Assembly (NCBI GenBank): GCA_022984795.1
Contig: JALIHJ010000004.1
Coordinates: 248,001-312,000, forward strand
Reading direction: 5' to 3'
Length of the DNA stretch: 64,000 bases
From: Fabrea salina
Taxonomy: Eukaryota; Ciliophora; Heterotrichea; Heterotrichida; Fabreidae
Part shown: positions 8,538-15,405 of the stretch, piece after piece
Position numbering within the stretch: the first letter of the stretch is position 1
Layout: the number at the start of each line of letters is the position of its first letter
Notes under the pieces: generated by a model
What the model was told of the DNA's origin: nothing
What the model saw: only the letters and a program-made list of their open reading frames with translations
Databases searched by the model: none
Made by a program: the position numbers and the translations under genes

Positions 8538-9311
8538 ATGGCGTTTTTGACTTACTTCCCTTTGGTGTTTCTGAGCACTCTAGTGTTCTGTTCTTTTCTA
8601 ATCTATAATATGGCAAGGCGACCTAAAGATCTTAGGCACAGACTGTCTACGCAAAGACTTACTGAGTGGACTGCTTTTTCTTACCAAGATATTCTTAAAA
8701 TAACCCAAAAAGAAAGGAGTCTAGGACACCTTAAACCCGATGAAAGTGAAAAATGCACTATTTGCTTGTGTGAGTTCGAACCTGAAGATGACCTTCAAAT
8801 AGTTAAGCTTGGCAAGTGCTCAGACCACTTTTACCATGCAGAGTGCATTGAAAGGTGCAGGGGAGAAACCAACTTTGTGAGGTGTCCTATTTGTGGAATA
8901 ATTTACGGAATCATGATTGGAGATATGCCCAATGGAACTATACAAGCTAACCGCTATTCTTCAAGAGAAATCCAACTAGAAGGGTACCAAGGAGTAGGAG
9001 CTATTGAAATAGTTTACAATTTCCCTAATGGGTCTCGGAACGGAGTTAGTTACAGAGGCACCTCGCGTGCTGCTTACTTGCCTGACAACGAAGAAGGCAG
9101 GGAAGTCCTTGAACTGCTGCTTAAGGCTTTTGAAAGAAAACTTACTTTTACTGTAGGAAGAAGCGTTACTACTGGAAGGGATAACTGCGTTGTGTGGAAC
9201 GGCATCCACCACAAAACCTCTCCAACTGGGGGACCTACTTGTTTTGGGTACCCCGATCCTGGGTACTTTGAACGCGTGAAACAAGAGCTTGCTGCTAAAG
9301 GGATTTACTGA
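8538..9311 (+). CDS. Membrane-anchored Deltex-family E3 ubiquitin ligase (RING + DTC)
   Basis: 257 residues. An N-terminal hydrophobic helix (LTYFPLVFLSTLVFCSFLIY, residues 3-22) is followed by a RING-type finger (CTICLCEFEPEDD...KCSDHFYHAECIERC...FVRCPICG) that runs directly into a Deltex C-terminal domain (GDMPNGTI, YFPNG-type VYNFPNGSRNGVSYRGTSRAAYLPDNEEGREVLELLLKAFERKLTFTVGRSVTTG, WNGIHHKTSPTGG, YPDPGYF). In animals the RING-DTC pair ubiquitinates ADP-ribose and ADP-ribosylated targets; the conserved WNGIHHKT with the catalytic His region is present. The anchor suggests action at an internal membrane. An internal Met (residue 25) could give a form without the anchor. Confidence 0.92.
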   Translation: MAFLTYFPLVFLSTLVFCSFLIYNMARRPKDLRHRLSTQRLTEWTAFSYQDILKITQKERSLGHLKPDESEKCTICLCEFEPEDDLQIVKLGKCSDHFYHAECIERCRGETNFVRCPICGIIYGIMIGDMPNGTIQANRYSSREIQLEGYQGVGAIEIVYNFPNGSRNGVSYRGTSRAAYLPDNEEGREVLELLLKAFERKLTFTVGRSVTTGRDNCVVWNGIHHKTSPTGGPTCFGYPDPGYFERVKQELAAKGIY

Positions 9312-9331
9312 TTTAATTTTAACTTAGTAAA

Positions 9332-10378
9332 ATGAACAATGAAACCTCTTTAACTACAGTAAAGCGCCCTCGGAAATCTAGGTGGGAGTCAGACTCCTTA
9401 GCAAAGCCACAAGTTTATAGGTGGAGCGTTGACAAAAGCTTTACCCCGCCACCCATGACACACATTCCTGATTTTTTAAGCAGAGAACAAGTAGAACTCA
9501 TTTTGAGACAGTACAGGATCGAAGACATTTCTCGCAGACTTACAGCTAACGACTTTGACATACAGGAACCAGAAGTAAGGTCCCCTTCTCCAGAACCTGT
9601 TTACGACTCACGCACTGGTGTGAGAATTAACACTCGGGAAGTTCGAGCTAAAGAAAAACTCCAAAAAGAAAGAAACAACTGCATTGAAGAATGCTTGCTA
9701 ATCGACCCACTCTACAAGCCGCCCCCTGACTACAAGCCACCTAAAGCTACTCGGAAGTTGTACATTCCCCAGTACGGAGAAACTCCTCCTCAAAGCTACG
9801 TGTCCTTAATCCTAGGACCTAAAGGACGCACTCAGAAAATATTAGAAAAAAGAACTAAGTGCAAAATTTACATCAGAGGCAAAGGAGCTACTAGGGGCAA
9901 AAACTACCAGTTTGAGTCAGAAGACGAACCTATGCACGTGCTGCTTGTAGCTGACAGAGAAGCTGACATTGAAAGAGCTTGTGAAGTCTTGGAACCCCTT
10001 CTTAACGGGAACTTAGACGACGAAGAAAACAAAAAACGCAGGTTCGAACTTATGCGTATAGGCGCGGAAAACAGGCTTTCAATAGGCTACAAGTCAGACT
10101 GGTGTTCTTACTGCGGAGAACAAGGCCACAAAAAGTTTGTGTGTCCAAACAAGCCTTTAGCACTTATGTGGGAAGACACAGAACCTAAGAAGAAAAAACC
10201 CAAAACTCTGGAAGAACAACTGGAAGAGTTCAACAGAGAAACAGGAACTGACCTCAGGTTGAGCAAAGCTGATGTGATGATGATCAAAGTAGACAAAGTA
10301 AGACGGACTGCTACCAAACAAAAGTCTGAGGAACCCCAAGAAGAAGAAGACGTACTGCCTCCTGGAGTGGACTTTTAA
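9332..10378 (+). CDS. SF1: Splicing factor 1 / branch-point binding protein
   Basis: 348 residues with the full SF1 order: a U2AF-ligand-like motif (KRPRKSRWES, residues 11-20), helix-hairpin region (IPDFLSREQVELILRQYRIEDISRRL), SPSPEPVYD motif with TGVRINTREVR, KH-QUA2 domain (KLYIPQY....SYVSLILGPKGRTQKILEKRTKCKIYIRGKGATRGK) and one CCHC zinc knuckle (CSYCGEQGHKKFVC). SF1/BBP recognises the intron branch point in the first assembly step. In this genome introns are 15 nt with an adenosine always at position 10, so this protein must work on a target that overlaps both splice sites. The tail is Glu-rich. Confidence 0.96.
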   Translation: MNNETSLTTVKRPRKSRWESDSLAKPQVYRWSVDKSFTPPPMTHIPDFLSREQVELILRQYRIEDISRRLTANDFDIQEPEVRSPSPEPVYDSRTGVRINTREVRAKEKLQKERNNCIEECLLIDPLYKPPPDYKPPKATRKLYIPQYGETPPQSYVSLILGPKGRTQKILEKRTKCKIYIRGKGATRGKNYQFESEDEPMHVLLVADREADIERACEVLEPLLNGNLDDEENKKRRFELMRIGAENRLSIGYKSDWCSYCGEQGHKKFVCPNKPLALMWEDTEPKKKKPKTLEEQLEEFNRETGTDLRLSKADVMMIKVDKVRRTATKQKSEEPQEEEDVLPPGVDF

Positions 10379-10430
10379 TCAGGGTTTGTGGTCTTCATCA
10401 AGAACAGAAGATCTGTTAGTCATCACTTTA
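10376..10430 (-). ncRNA. C/D box snoRNA (target unknown)
   Basis: On the minus strand: box C GTGATGA at 10426-10420, C' TTGATGA at 10401-10395, D CTGA at 10382-10379 and a weak D' (CTGT, 10407-10404). The flanks TTTTAA and TTAAAA can pair as a terminal stem. The guide next to box D is AGACCACAAACC; I cannot place its target. It is the second member of a tandem pair, about 10 bases behind the first, and its box D directly abuts the SF1 stop codon on the other strand. Confidence 0.65.
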
Positions 10431-10432
10431 AA

Positions 10433-10502
10433 AACTTAATTCAGTGTAATTCTAGAGCAAGGTGACATCAAGGTCAGAGTAAGTTTTTCATCAAATCTAG
10501 TT
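10433..10502 (-). ncRNA. C/D box snoRNA, predicted guide for 18S Am (SNORD45/U45 site)
   Basis: Minus-strand boxes: C TTGATGA (10494-10488), D' CTGA (10477-10474), C' TTGATGT (10471-10465), D CTGA (10444-10441), closed by a mostly paired terminal stem (AACTAGAT / ATTAAGTT). The 13 bases GCTCTAGAATTAC, one base before box D, are a perfect complement of the conserved 18S rRNA segment GTAATTCTAGAGC. By the D+5 rule the base paired with 10449 is the second A of GTAAT, the position equivalent to human Am159, which is guided by U45 in animals. A TATAAATATG motif lies just upstream (about 10506-10516), behind the SPEF1 stop on the same strand. Confidence 0.85.
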
Positions 10503-10526
10503 CACATATTTATAAATGAAAATTAG

Positions 10527-11141
10527 TTACTCGTACTGAGAAATCTTGTTTTGTAAGATGTTGATCTTGTTGTCCTTCAACTTAACTAACTGTTCTAGTT
10601 TAGAAATTTTATTTTCAAGGATCTCAATAGTGTCCCTTAAGTCTTGAATTACTTGGTCTTTTTCTTGCATCACAGCTTGGCTTACTTCTTTTTCGTTTCT
10701 TTCAGGGCTGCCTTTGGGCTTGGAAAGGTTCTGGACTCTTTCTTTGACTTTTGGAACGTTCAGGGGGTCTACTTTGCGCTCTTTGCAGACTTCGAGGGTG
10801 TCACGTATTCCTTTTAAAACTCTTTCTATTGCGTCAGGCACACAGTTAATGACGTTTTCAATGTCTTGTTTGGAAAGTAAGAATCCTAGTTTCTTAAAGA
10901 CTTTGGTGTTGAGGGTGTTCCAGTTCGAAAGCTTCTGGCTGTAAGAGTGGGCTTTGGGGTAGTTATGCAACTCAACCAAGCGAGGGAAGTAAGTCTTTAC
11001 TATCTCTGCCATCATACAGCCGTCTGCAAAGTCCCGCGTGATGTTGCGTTTGGGCCGTGAAAGTGGAATTTCGTCTACCCACTCGTAGATGTACTGGACT
11101 TCTTCTTCGTCAAGTGGAGGAGTGTCTATAACTTGAGCCAT
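10527..11141 (-). CDS. SPEF1/CLAMP-like calponin-homology protein
   Basis: 204 residues. An N-terminal CH domain of the SPEF1 type (YIYEWVDEIPLSRPKRNITRDFADGCMMAEIVKTYFPRLVELHNYPKAHSYSQKLSNWNTLNTKVFKKLGF) is followed by a linker and a C-terminal coiled coil (IQDLRDTIEILENKISKLEQLVKLKDNKINILQNKI). SPEF1/CLAMP binds and bundles microtubules in the ciliary central apparatus. The ATG at 11141 was chosen; it sits 3 bp from the divergent RABL3 start. Confidence 0.92.
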   Translation of the reverse strand: MAQVIDTPPLDEEEVQYIYEWVDEIPLSRPKRNITRDFADGCMMAEIVKTYFPRLVELHNYPKAHSYSQKLSNWNTLNTKVFKKLGFLLSKQDIENVINCVPDAIERVLKGIRDTLEVCKERKVDPLNVPKVKERVQNLSKPKGSPERNEKEVSQAVMQEKDQVIQDLRDTIEILENKISKLEQLVKLKDNKINILQNKISQYE

Positions 11142-11144
11142 ATT

Positions 11145-11729
11145 ATGCAAGAAACCTTTAGTGTTTGTTTGCTTGGGGACACTGGAGTGGGGAAAACTAC
11201 CCTTGTAAGTGCTTTGTCGAAGGACTCTCCTCTTTACAAGGCTCCTATTAACGTGTGTGTGAGTCTTTACAAAGACAGAACTATTGAGTGGTGGGACTTT
11301 TCAGGTGCTAAGAAGCATGAAAGTTTAAGGGGTATTTTTTACAAGTACTTTGACGGGTACGTGTTGGTGCACGACTTAAGTAACGCCAGGAGTTACAGGA
11401 ACTTACAGGACTGGGAAAAAGAAATAGCTCCTTGGCTGCACGACTCTTATGGGTGCTTGTCTAGTGTTGAGTTCCCTTTATTGCTTTTTGGGAACAAAAG
11501 TGACTTGGTTCCTGGAAAGGGCCCTTGTGGAAGTGCTTTCAGTGCAAGTGTGTCAGACGGTGTGTGGACAGACTTCTTAGACAAAGTAGTTTCTAACCCA
11601 GCAAAGCCAGAAATAAAAGCAGCTAACAGGAACTTAGAAAGTTTTTCTGAAGAAGACAGTCCAACCAGTCTCTTCAGCAGAATCAAATCTTGGTGGAGCC
11701 CTGAAAACTTACCGTTATTTAAAACTTGA
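11145..11729 (+). CDS. RABL3-like small GTPase
   Basis: 194 residues starting MQETFSVCLLGDTGVGKTTLV (P-loop GDTGVGKT). The switch II region is WWDFSGAKKHES instead of Rab WDTAGQE, followed by IFYKYFDGYVLVHDLSNARSYRNLQDWEKEI and the G4 motif GNKSDL. This pattern (FYN/K..G..LVHDL.N..S..NL..W) is that of RABL3. There is no C-terminal prenylation cysteine, as in RABL3. The ATG at 11145 is 3 bp from the SPEF1 start on the other strand. Confidence 0.85.
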   Translation: MQETFSVCLLGDTGVGKTTLVSALSKDSPLYKAPINVCVSLYKDRTIEWWDFSGAKKHESLRGIFYKYFDGYVLVHDLSNARSYRNLQDWEKEIAPWLHDSYGCLSSVEFPLLLFGNKSDLVPGKGPCGSAFSASVSDGVWTDFLDKVVSNPAKPEIKAANRNLESFSEEDSPTSLFSRIKSWWSPENLPLFKT

Positions 11730-11773
11730 ATTACATATAATAATTCGGACTTAATTAGGGATATATTTAAATA

Positions 11774-12367
11774 ATGGGCTGCAGTGAAAGTACTCATAAT
11801 GCTGATCACAGAATCAACAAGGAAGAAATAGACCAACTAAGGGACTTTAAAAACCTCACAACAAAGGCTATTGAGGAGTACTTCAACCTACTTCAGTCCA
11901 TATTACTCAGCACGCAGGTCTTAACAAACAAACTCACAAAGATTTCTGGGGAATCCCAAATAATAGTGAGCGCGCTAAACTTAAAGCACCAAACACTGAT
12001 GGAGCAAGCTTCGCAAGGCCTGCAAGAACAACTCTCCAAGATCAAGGAGTTTACCTTTTTGCTTGACGAGTACCAACAAGAAAACCTCAGAATCATCGAG
12101 AAGCCCAATTTCAATTTAAGTGAGCAGTTTGAGTTGCCCAAAGAACTATTTGGTGAGGACCACCCTAACATCGAAAAAGTTTCTTACTACGAAAACAGCG
12201 AAACTCTTGAGTCCTTGCTTAGAAAACTAGACCAACAAGAAGAAACGATTTCTTTGTCCTTTGGAGTCTCGCAAAAACTCTCAGTTAGGCATTCTAGACA
12301 AGTAGATAACTATAAGAAACTCAGTAACTCAGACGACTCTTTGTCGAATTTAATTGTACAACACTAA
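11774..12367 (+). CDS. Putative N-myristoylated coiled-coil protein
   Basis: 197 residues starting MGCSESTH, a Gly-2 with adjacent Cys suited to N-myristoylation plus palmitoylation. The body is helical (EEYFNLLQSILLSTQVLTNKLTKIS; EQLSKIKEFTFLLDEYQQENLRIIE) with a Ser-rich tail. I recognise no family. A general resemblance of size and heptads to BLOC-1/BORC subunits (BORCS5 is myristoylated) is a guess only. Confidence 0.7.
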   Translation: MGCSESTHNADHRINKEEIDQLRDFKNLTTKAIEEYFNLLQSILLSTQVLTNKLTKISGESQIIVSALNLKHQTLMEQASQGLQEQLSKIKEFTFLLDEYQQENLRIIEKPNFNLSEQFELPKELFGEDHPNIEKVSYYENSETLESLLRKLDQQEETISLSFGVSQKLSVRHSRQVDNYKKLSNSDDSLSNLIVQH

Positions 12368-12378
12368 TTAACATAAAA

Positions 12379-12639
12379 ATGCGTGTAAACTTAGAATCAG
12401 GCTCCAAAAACCTAGAATTTGAAACTTGTTCTTTAGAAGTAGAGCCTAACTCTACAGTAGAGCACTTGCTTTCTTTGTTGTCTTTTAGACACAACACCCT
12501 GGACCCAACTAAGCTATACTTAGTTTTAAAAGGAAAGCGCCTAGGAGAGGATGTTAGTATTTTAGACGCAGGAATCCAAGACGAAGACACCCTTACAGTG
12601 CACGAAACCGGTCAAGGTTCTTGCTGTGCTCTGCTCTAA
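12379..12639 (+). CDS. Membrane-anchored ubiquitin-fold (MUB/UBL3-like) protein
   Basis: 86 residues: a ubiquitin-like fold (VNLESGSKNLEFETCSLEVEPNSTVEHLLSLLSF...KLYLVLKGKRLGEDVSILDAGIQDEDTLTVHE) ending in GSCCALL. CALL is a CaaX box with X = Leu, predicting geranylgeranylation with an adjacent Cys for palmitoylation. MUB/UBL3 proteins recruit E2 enzymes to membranes. Length and C-terminus fit the family. It lies 11 bp downstream of the myristoylated-protein gene. Confidence 0.82.
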   Translation: MRVNLESGSKNLEFETCSLEVEPNSTVEHLLSLLSFRHNTLDPTKLYLVLKGKRLGEDVSILDAGIQDEDTLTVHETGQGSCCALL

Positions 12640-12642
12640 TAA

Positions 12643-14094
12643 ATGTCTAATTTAACATCTTCGCTTCTTTCAGAAGCCACAGCAATGCAAGTTTCTTTTT
12701 TAAACAAAAGACTCAGCAAAATCCTCAGGGGTTACTTGGACTTTTTCACAAAAGACTCTCAGTGCAAGGAGTGCCAGCAAGGAGTTTACTTTGGGGAACT
12801 CAAAGGAAAGGTTCCTCATGGGAAAGGAACTATGGTTTACTTAAGTGGCGAAATCTACACAGGAGAGTTTAAAAGTGGTTTAAGGAACGGCTACGGAAAA
12901 CACATAGACTTCCAAGGCAATGTTTACAAGGGCAAGTGGGAAAGTGACGACTTGGTTTTTGGAAAGATCAGTAAAGGCTACTTCATGGAGTACGAGGGTC
13001 AAGTTTGCAACTGGAGACCTCACGGGTTCGGAAAACACTTTTCTCCTGAAGGAGTTTACATTGGTTACTATAAAAGTGGCCAGAAACACGGATCCGGAAA
13101 GCTCTTCAAAACCAGCTGTTCAGTGCTGGCAGGTGAGTTCTTTCAAGACCAGTTTGTAAAGCACCTCCAAACCAAAGAGTTTCCCAGTGGCAACGAAAAA
13201 GTTCCCAAAGTAGAAGTTACTAAAGACCCCCAGCACTTCTTAACTATATTTAACCAGAGCTTTGGAGTTCAGCACCCAGAACTCTACGAAGAAACCGCAA
13301 CTCAGGCAACGGAAGACTTCAACAACTTAAAAGAGTTTCCTTTAAACTTCCCCAAGACACAACACTTTGAAGGAGCTAACAGCTTTGTGTTCAGACAAAC
13401 CTTAGACTCCAAGTCAGCTAAGTTGTACCCCAGCATAGAGATACTTCGGAGACTAACTTCAAAAGTAACTCCTAAAAAACTCAAAGAAGAGTTCAAACCA
13501 ATTTTCCACAAGTTTCTGGAAACAAGCAGTTTCGAGTACACAGGCACTACTCCTAACAAAACTCTTTACTTCACAGACTGGACTTTTTCTTGCAACTGTT
13601 ACTATAAAGGTGAAGTTTCCTCTTCAGGAAAAAGGTGGGGAAAGGGCATTGAAGTTTCCAAAGACCAAATTTATCAGGGCAACTGGCGCAACAACAAAAG
13701 GTCCGGACAAGGAAAGTTAGTTCACGCAAACGGAAGTGTTTACGAAGGAAACTGGGTCAAGGACTCCAGAGAAGGCTTTGGAAGCTTAACTGCAGCTGAG
13801 TACAAGTACTTCGGGAACTGGAAGCAAAATGCTCCAGAAGGACTTGGAACAGAAGTTTCCAAAACAGAAGTTTACACAGGCAACTTTTTAAAAGGCCAAA
13901 AACACGGAAGGGGCAAACTAGTTTCTGAGAGTTACCTTTATATAGGGGACTTCGAAGAGAATGCTATTCAGGGCAAAGGTGTGCTTGTGTGGAAAAACTC
14001 TAAAGTCTACGTAGGCAGGTTTTTGGGAGGCAGTGTCCACCCAACCTGCATGCAACTGAGCTTCAAAAGCTTACTTAACTATAATAAAGCTTAA
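12643..14094 (+). CDS. MORN-repeat protein
   Basis: 483 residues with two blocks of MORN repeats (Y.G....G..HG.G). The first is at about residues 46-165 (GVYFGELKGKVPHGKGTMVYLSGEIYTGEFKSGLRNGYGKHI...), the second at about 325-470 (CYYKGEVSSSGKRWGKGIEV, YQGNWRNNKRSGQGKLVHANGSVYEGNWVKDSREGFG, YTGNFLKGQKHGRGKL, YIGDFEENAIQGKG). A non-repeat region of about 150 residues separates them. MORN proteins of ciliates and flagellates are often cortical or axonemal. Confidence 0.92.
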   Translation: MSNLTSSLLSEATAMQVSFLNKRLSKILRGYLDFFTKDSQCKECQQGVYFGELKGKVPHGKGTMVYLSGEIYTGEFKSGLRNGYGKHIDFQGNVYKGKWESDDLVFGKISKGYFMEYEGQVCNWRPHGFGKHFSPEGVYIGYYKSGQKHGSGKLFKTSCSVLAGEFFQDQFVKHLQTKEFPSGNEKVPKVEVTKDPQHFLTIFNQSFGVQHPELYEETATQATEDFNNLKEFPLNFPKTQHFEGANSFVFRQTLDSKSAKLYPSIEILRRLTSKVTPKKLKEEFKPIFHKFLETSSFEYTGTTPNKTLYFTDWTFSCNCYYKGEVSSSGKRWGKGIEVSKDQIYQGNWRNNKRSGQGKLVHANGSVYEGNWVKDSREGFGSLTAAEYKYFGNWKQNAPEGLGTEVSKTEVYTGNFLKGQKHGRGKLVSESYLYIGDFEENAIQGKGVLVWKNSKVYVGRFLGGSVHPTCMQLSFKSLLNYNKA

Positions 14095-14118
14095 TTACCA
14101 CATTTCAATATAAGAATA

Positions 14119-15336
14119 ATGCAGGAATCACAGCGCTCTTTGAAACTCCAACAACTACGCGAAATCAAAAACCAAGCTAAGTCCAGAAGGCCTTTGACAT
14201 GCTACGACTCACAGTCTTTTGAAAGTTCTTCAATCAGAAGCGACCAAACAGCCTGGGAAGACGTCAGCAGCCTGAAGACCCAACTAGAATCCAAACAAAA
14301 AGCTGCTGAAGCTTCCAAACAAAAATGCGTTGCTGCAGAAACACAGCTGCAAAACGGTAACACCTAAGCAGAAAGACAAAAGTCCAGCATTATGGAAGAA
14401 GAAATTAGAAAACTCAGAGAAACCCTTAACAAAATGCCTTCTGAAGACACCCAAAGCCACCAACTCAAGGCTGAAATCAAACGCACTGACCAAGAAATCG
14501 AACTCAGGAAAAAAGAAATCCAAGAACTTCAGAAGGAAAACTCCGAACTTAAAGAATGCCTTTCTGGCGTCTGGGAAGAATACAACAAGTACAAAGCTTC
14601 TTCTGAACAAAGCTTAAACAAGCTACGCCAAGATATTTACAACCTCCAAAACACCCAGTCGGAAAACCCCACTCAAGAAAGTTCTAGCCACCATCAAGAG
14701 TTACACCTCAAACTAACAACCCTCACTGAGGAACTCTCTAAGTTAGAAGAATCAGTTGCTGCCAAAGAAGAAACCATTGCAATACTTGACTCACAACTAA
14801 ACTCACTGCAGCACCAAAACGAAGAACTCGAAGAAGCCCTAACTAGCTCAAACCTGTCCCAACCTGCAGAGCCCCCTCCAGACAACCCTATCATAGACAT
14901 CCACCGGTTTGCACCTGATGTTGGAAGCACAGGAACCTGGAAACCCGAAGAGTTCAAAAACCAAAACGCCTCACCAGACCCCTTTGAGAACCTGTTCCAC
15001 CAGTCAACAGGAGAAACTTCCCACCAGTTCCAGGAAGAACCCCCTACGCCTCCTAGAAGCTTCGAAGAAGAACAAAAAGAAGGCACTCCTAAACGAGACG
15101 AAGCATTAAGTGGCAGAGCTAGTCGCAGCAGCACTCCCCCAAGAGGGGCTTATGAGAGAGGTAGCCCTGCTCCTTTCCACGGAGGCCAAAGAGTGCACAA
15201 CCTCACCCAGCCCAGCAACCCTACTCACTACTCCATTCCTAACGAAGAAGACCCTGAAGACTTTTTTGCCTTGATGACGAGAGAAGTCTCCGAAAGACCT
15301 AGAAGAGGGAATCTTCCCAGGGGCTTATTTGAATAA
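14119..15336 (+). CDS. Coiled-coil protein, one 15-nt intron
   Basis: 400 residues after removing a 15-nt intron at 14357-14371 (GTAACACCTAAGCAG, phase 1, stop at the internal TAA). Splicing restores QLQN|ERQKSSIMEEEIRKLRE. Residues about 50-260 form a nearly continuous coiled coil; the C-terminal third is Pro/Ser/Glu-rich with GRASRSSTPPRGAYERGSPAPF and a final RPRRGNLPRGLFE. No domain recognised. Confidence 0.85.
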
Positions 15337-15405
15337 CTTATTGTATTAAAGATGGAAATACACTAGTTAACAGTCAGGCCTTAAGCAATAGTAATAAATC
15401 TCAAA

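Noticed and set aside
14330-14617. A 95-residue basic protein in a second frame
   Set aside because: It overlaps the coiled-coil gene, which is restored as one frame by a canonical 15-nt intron.
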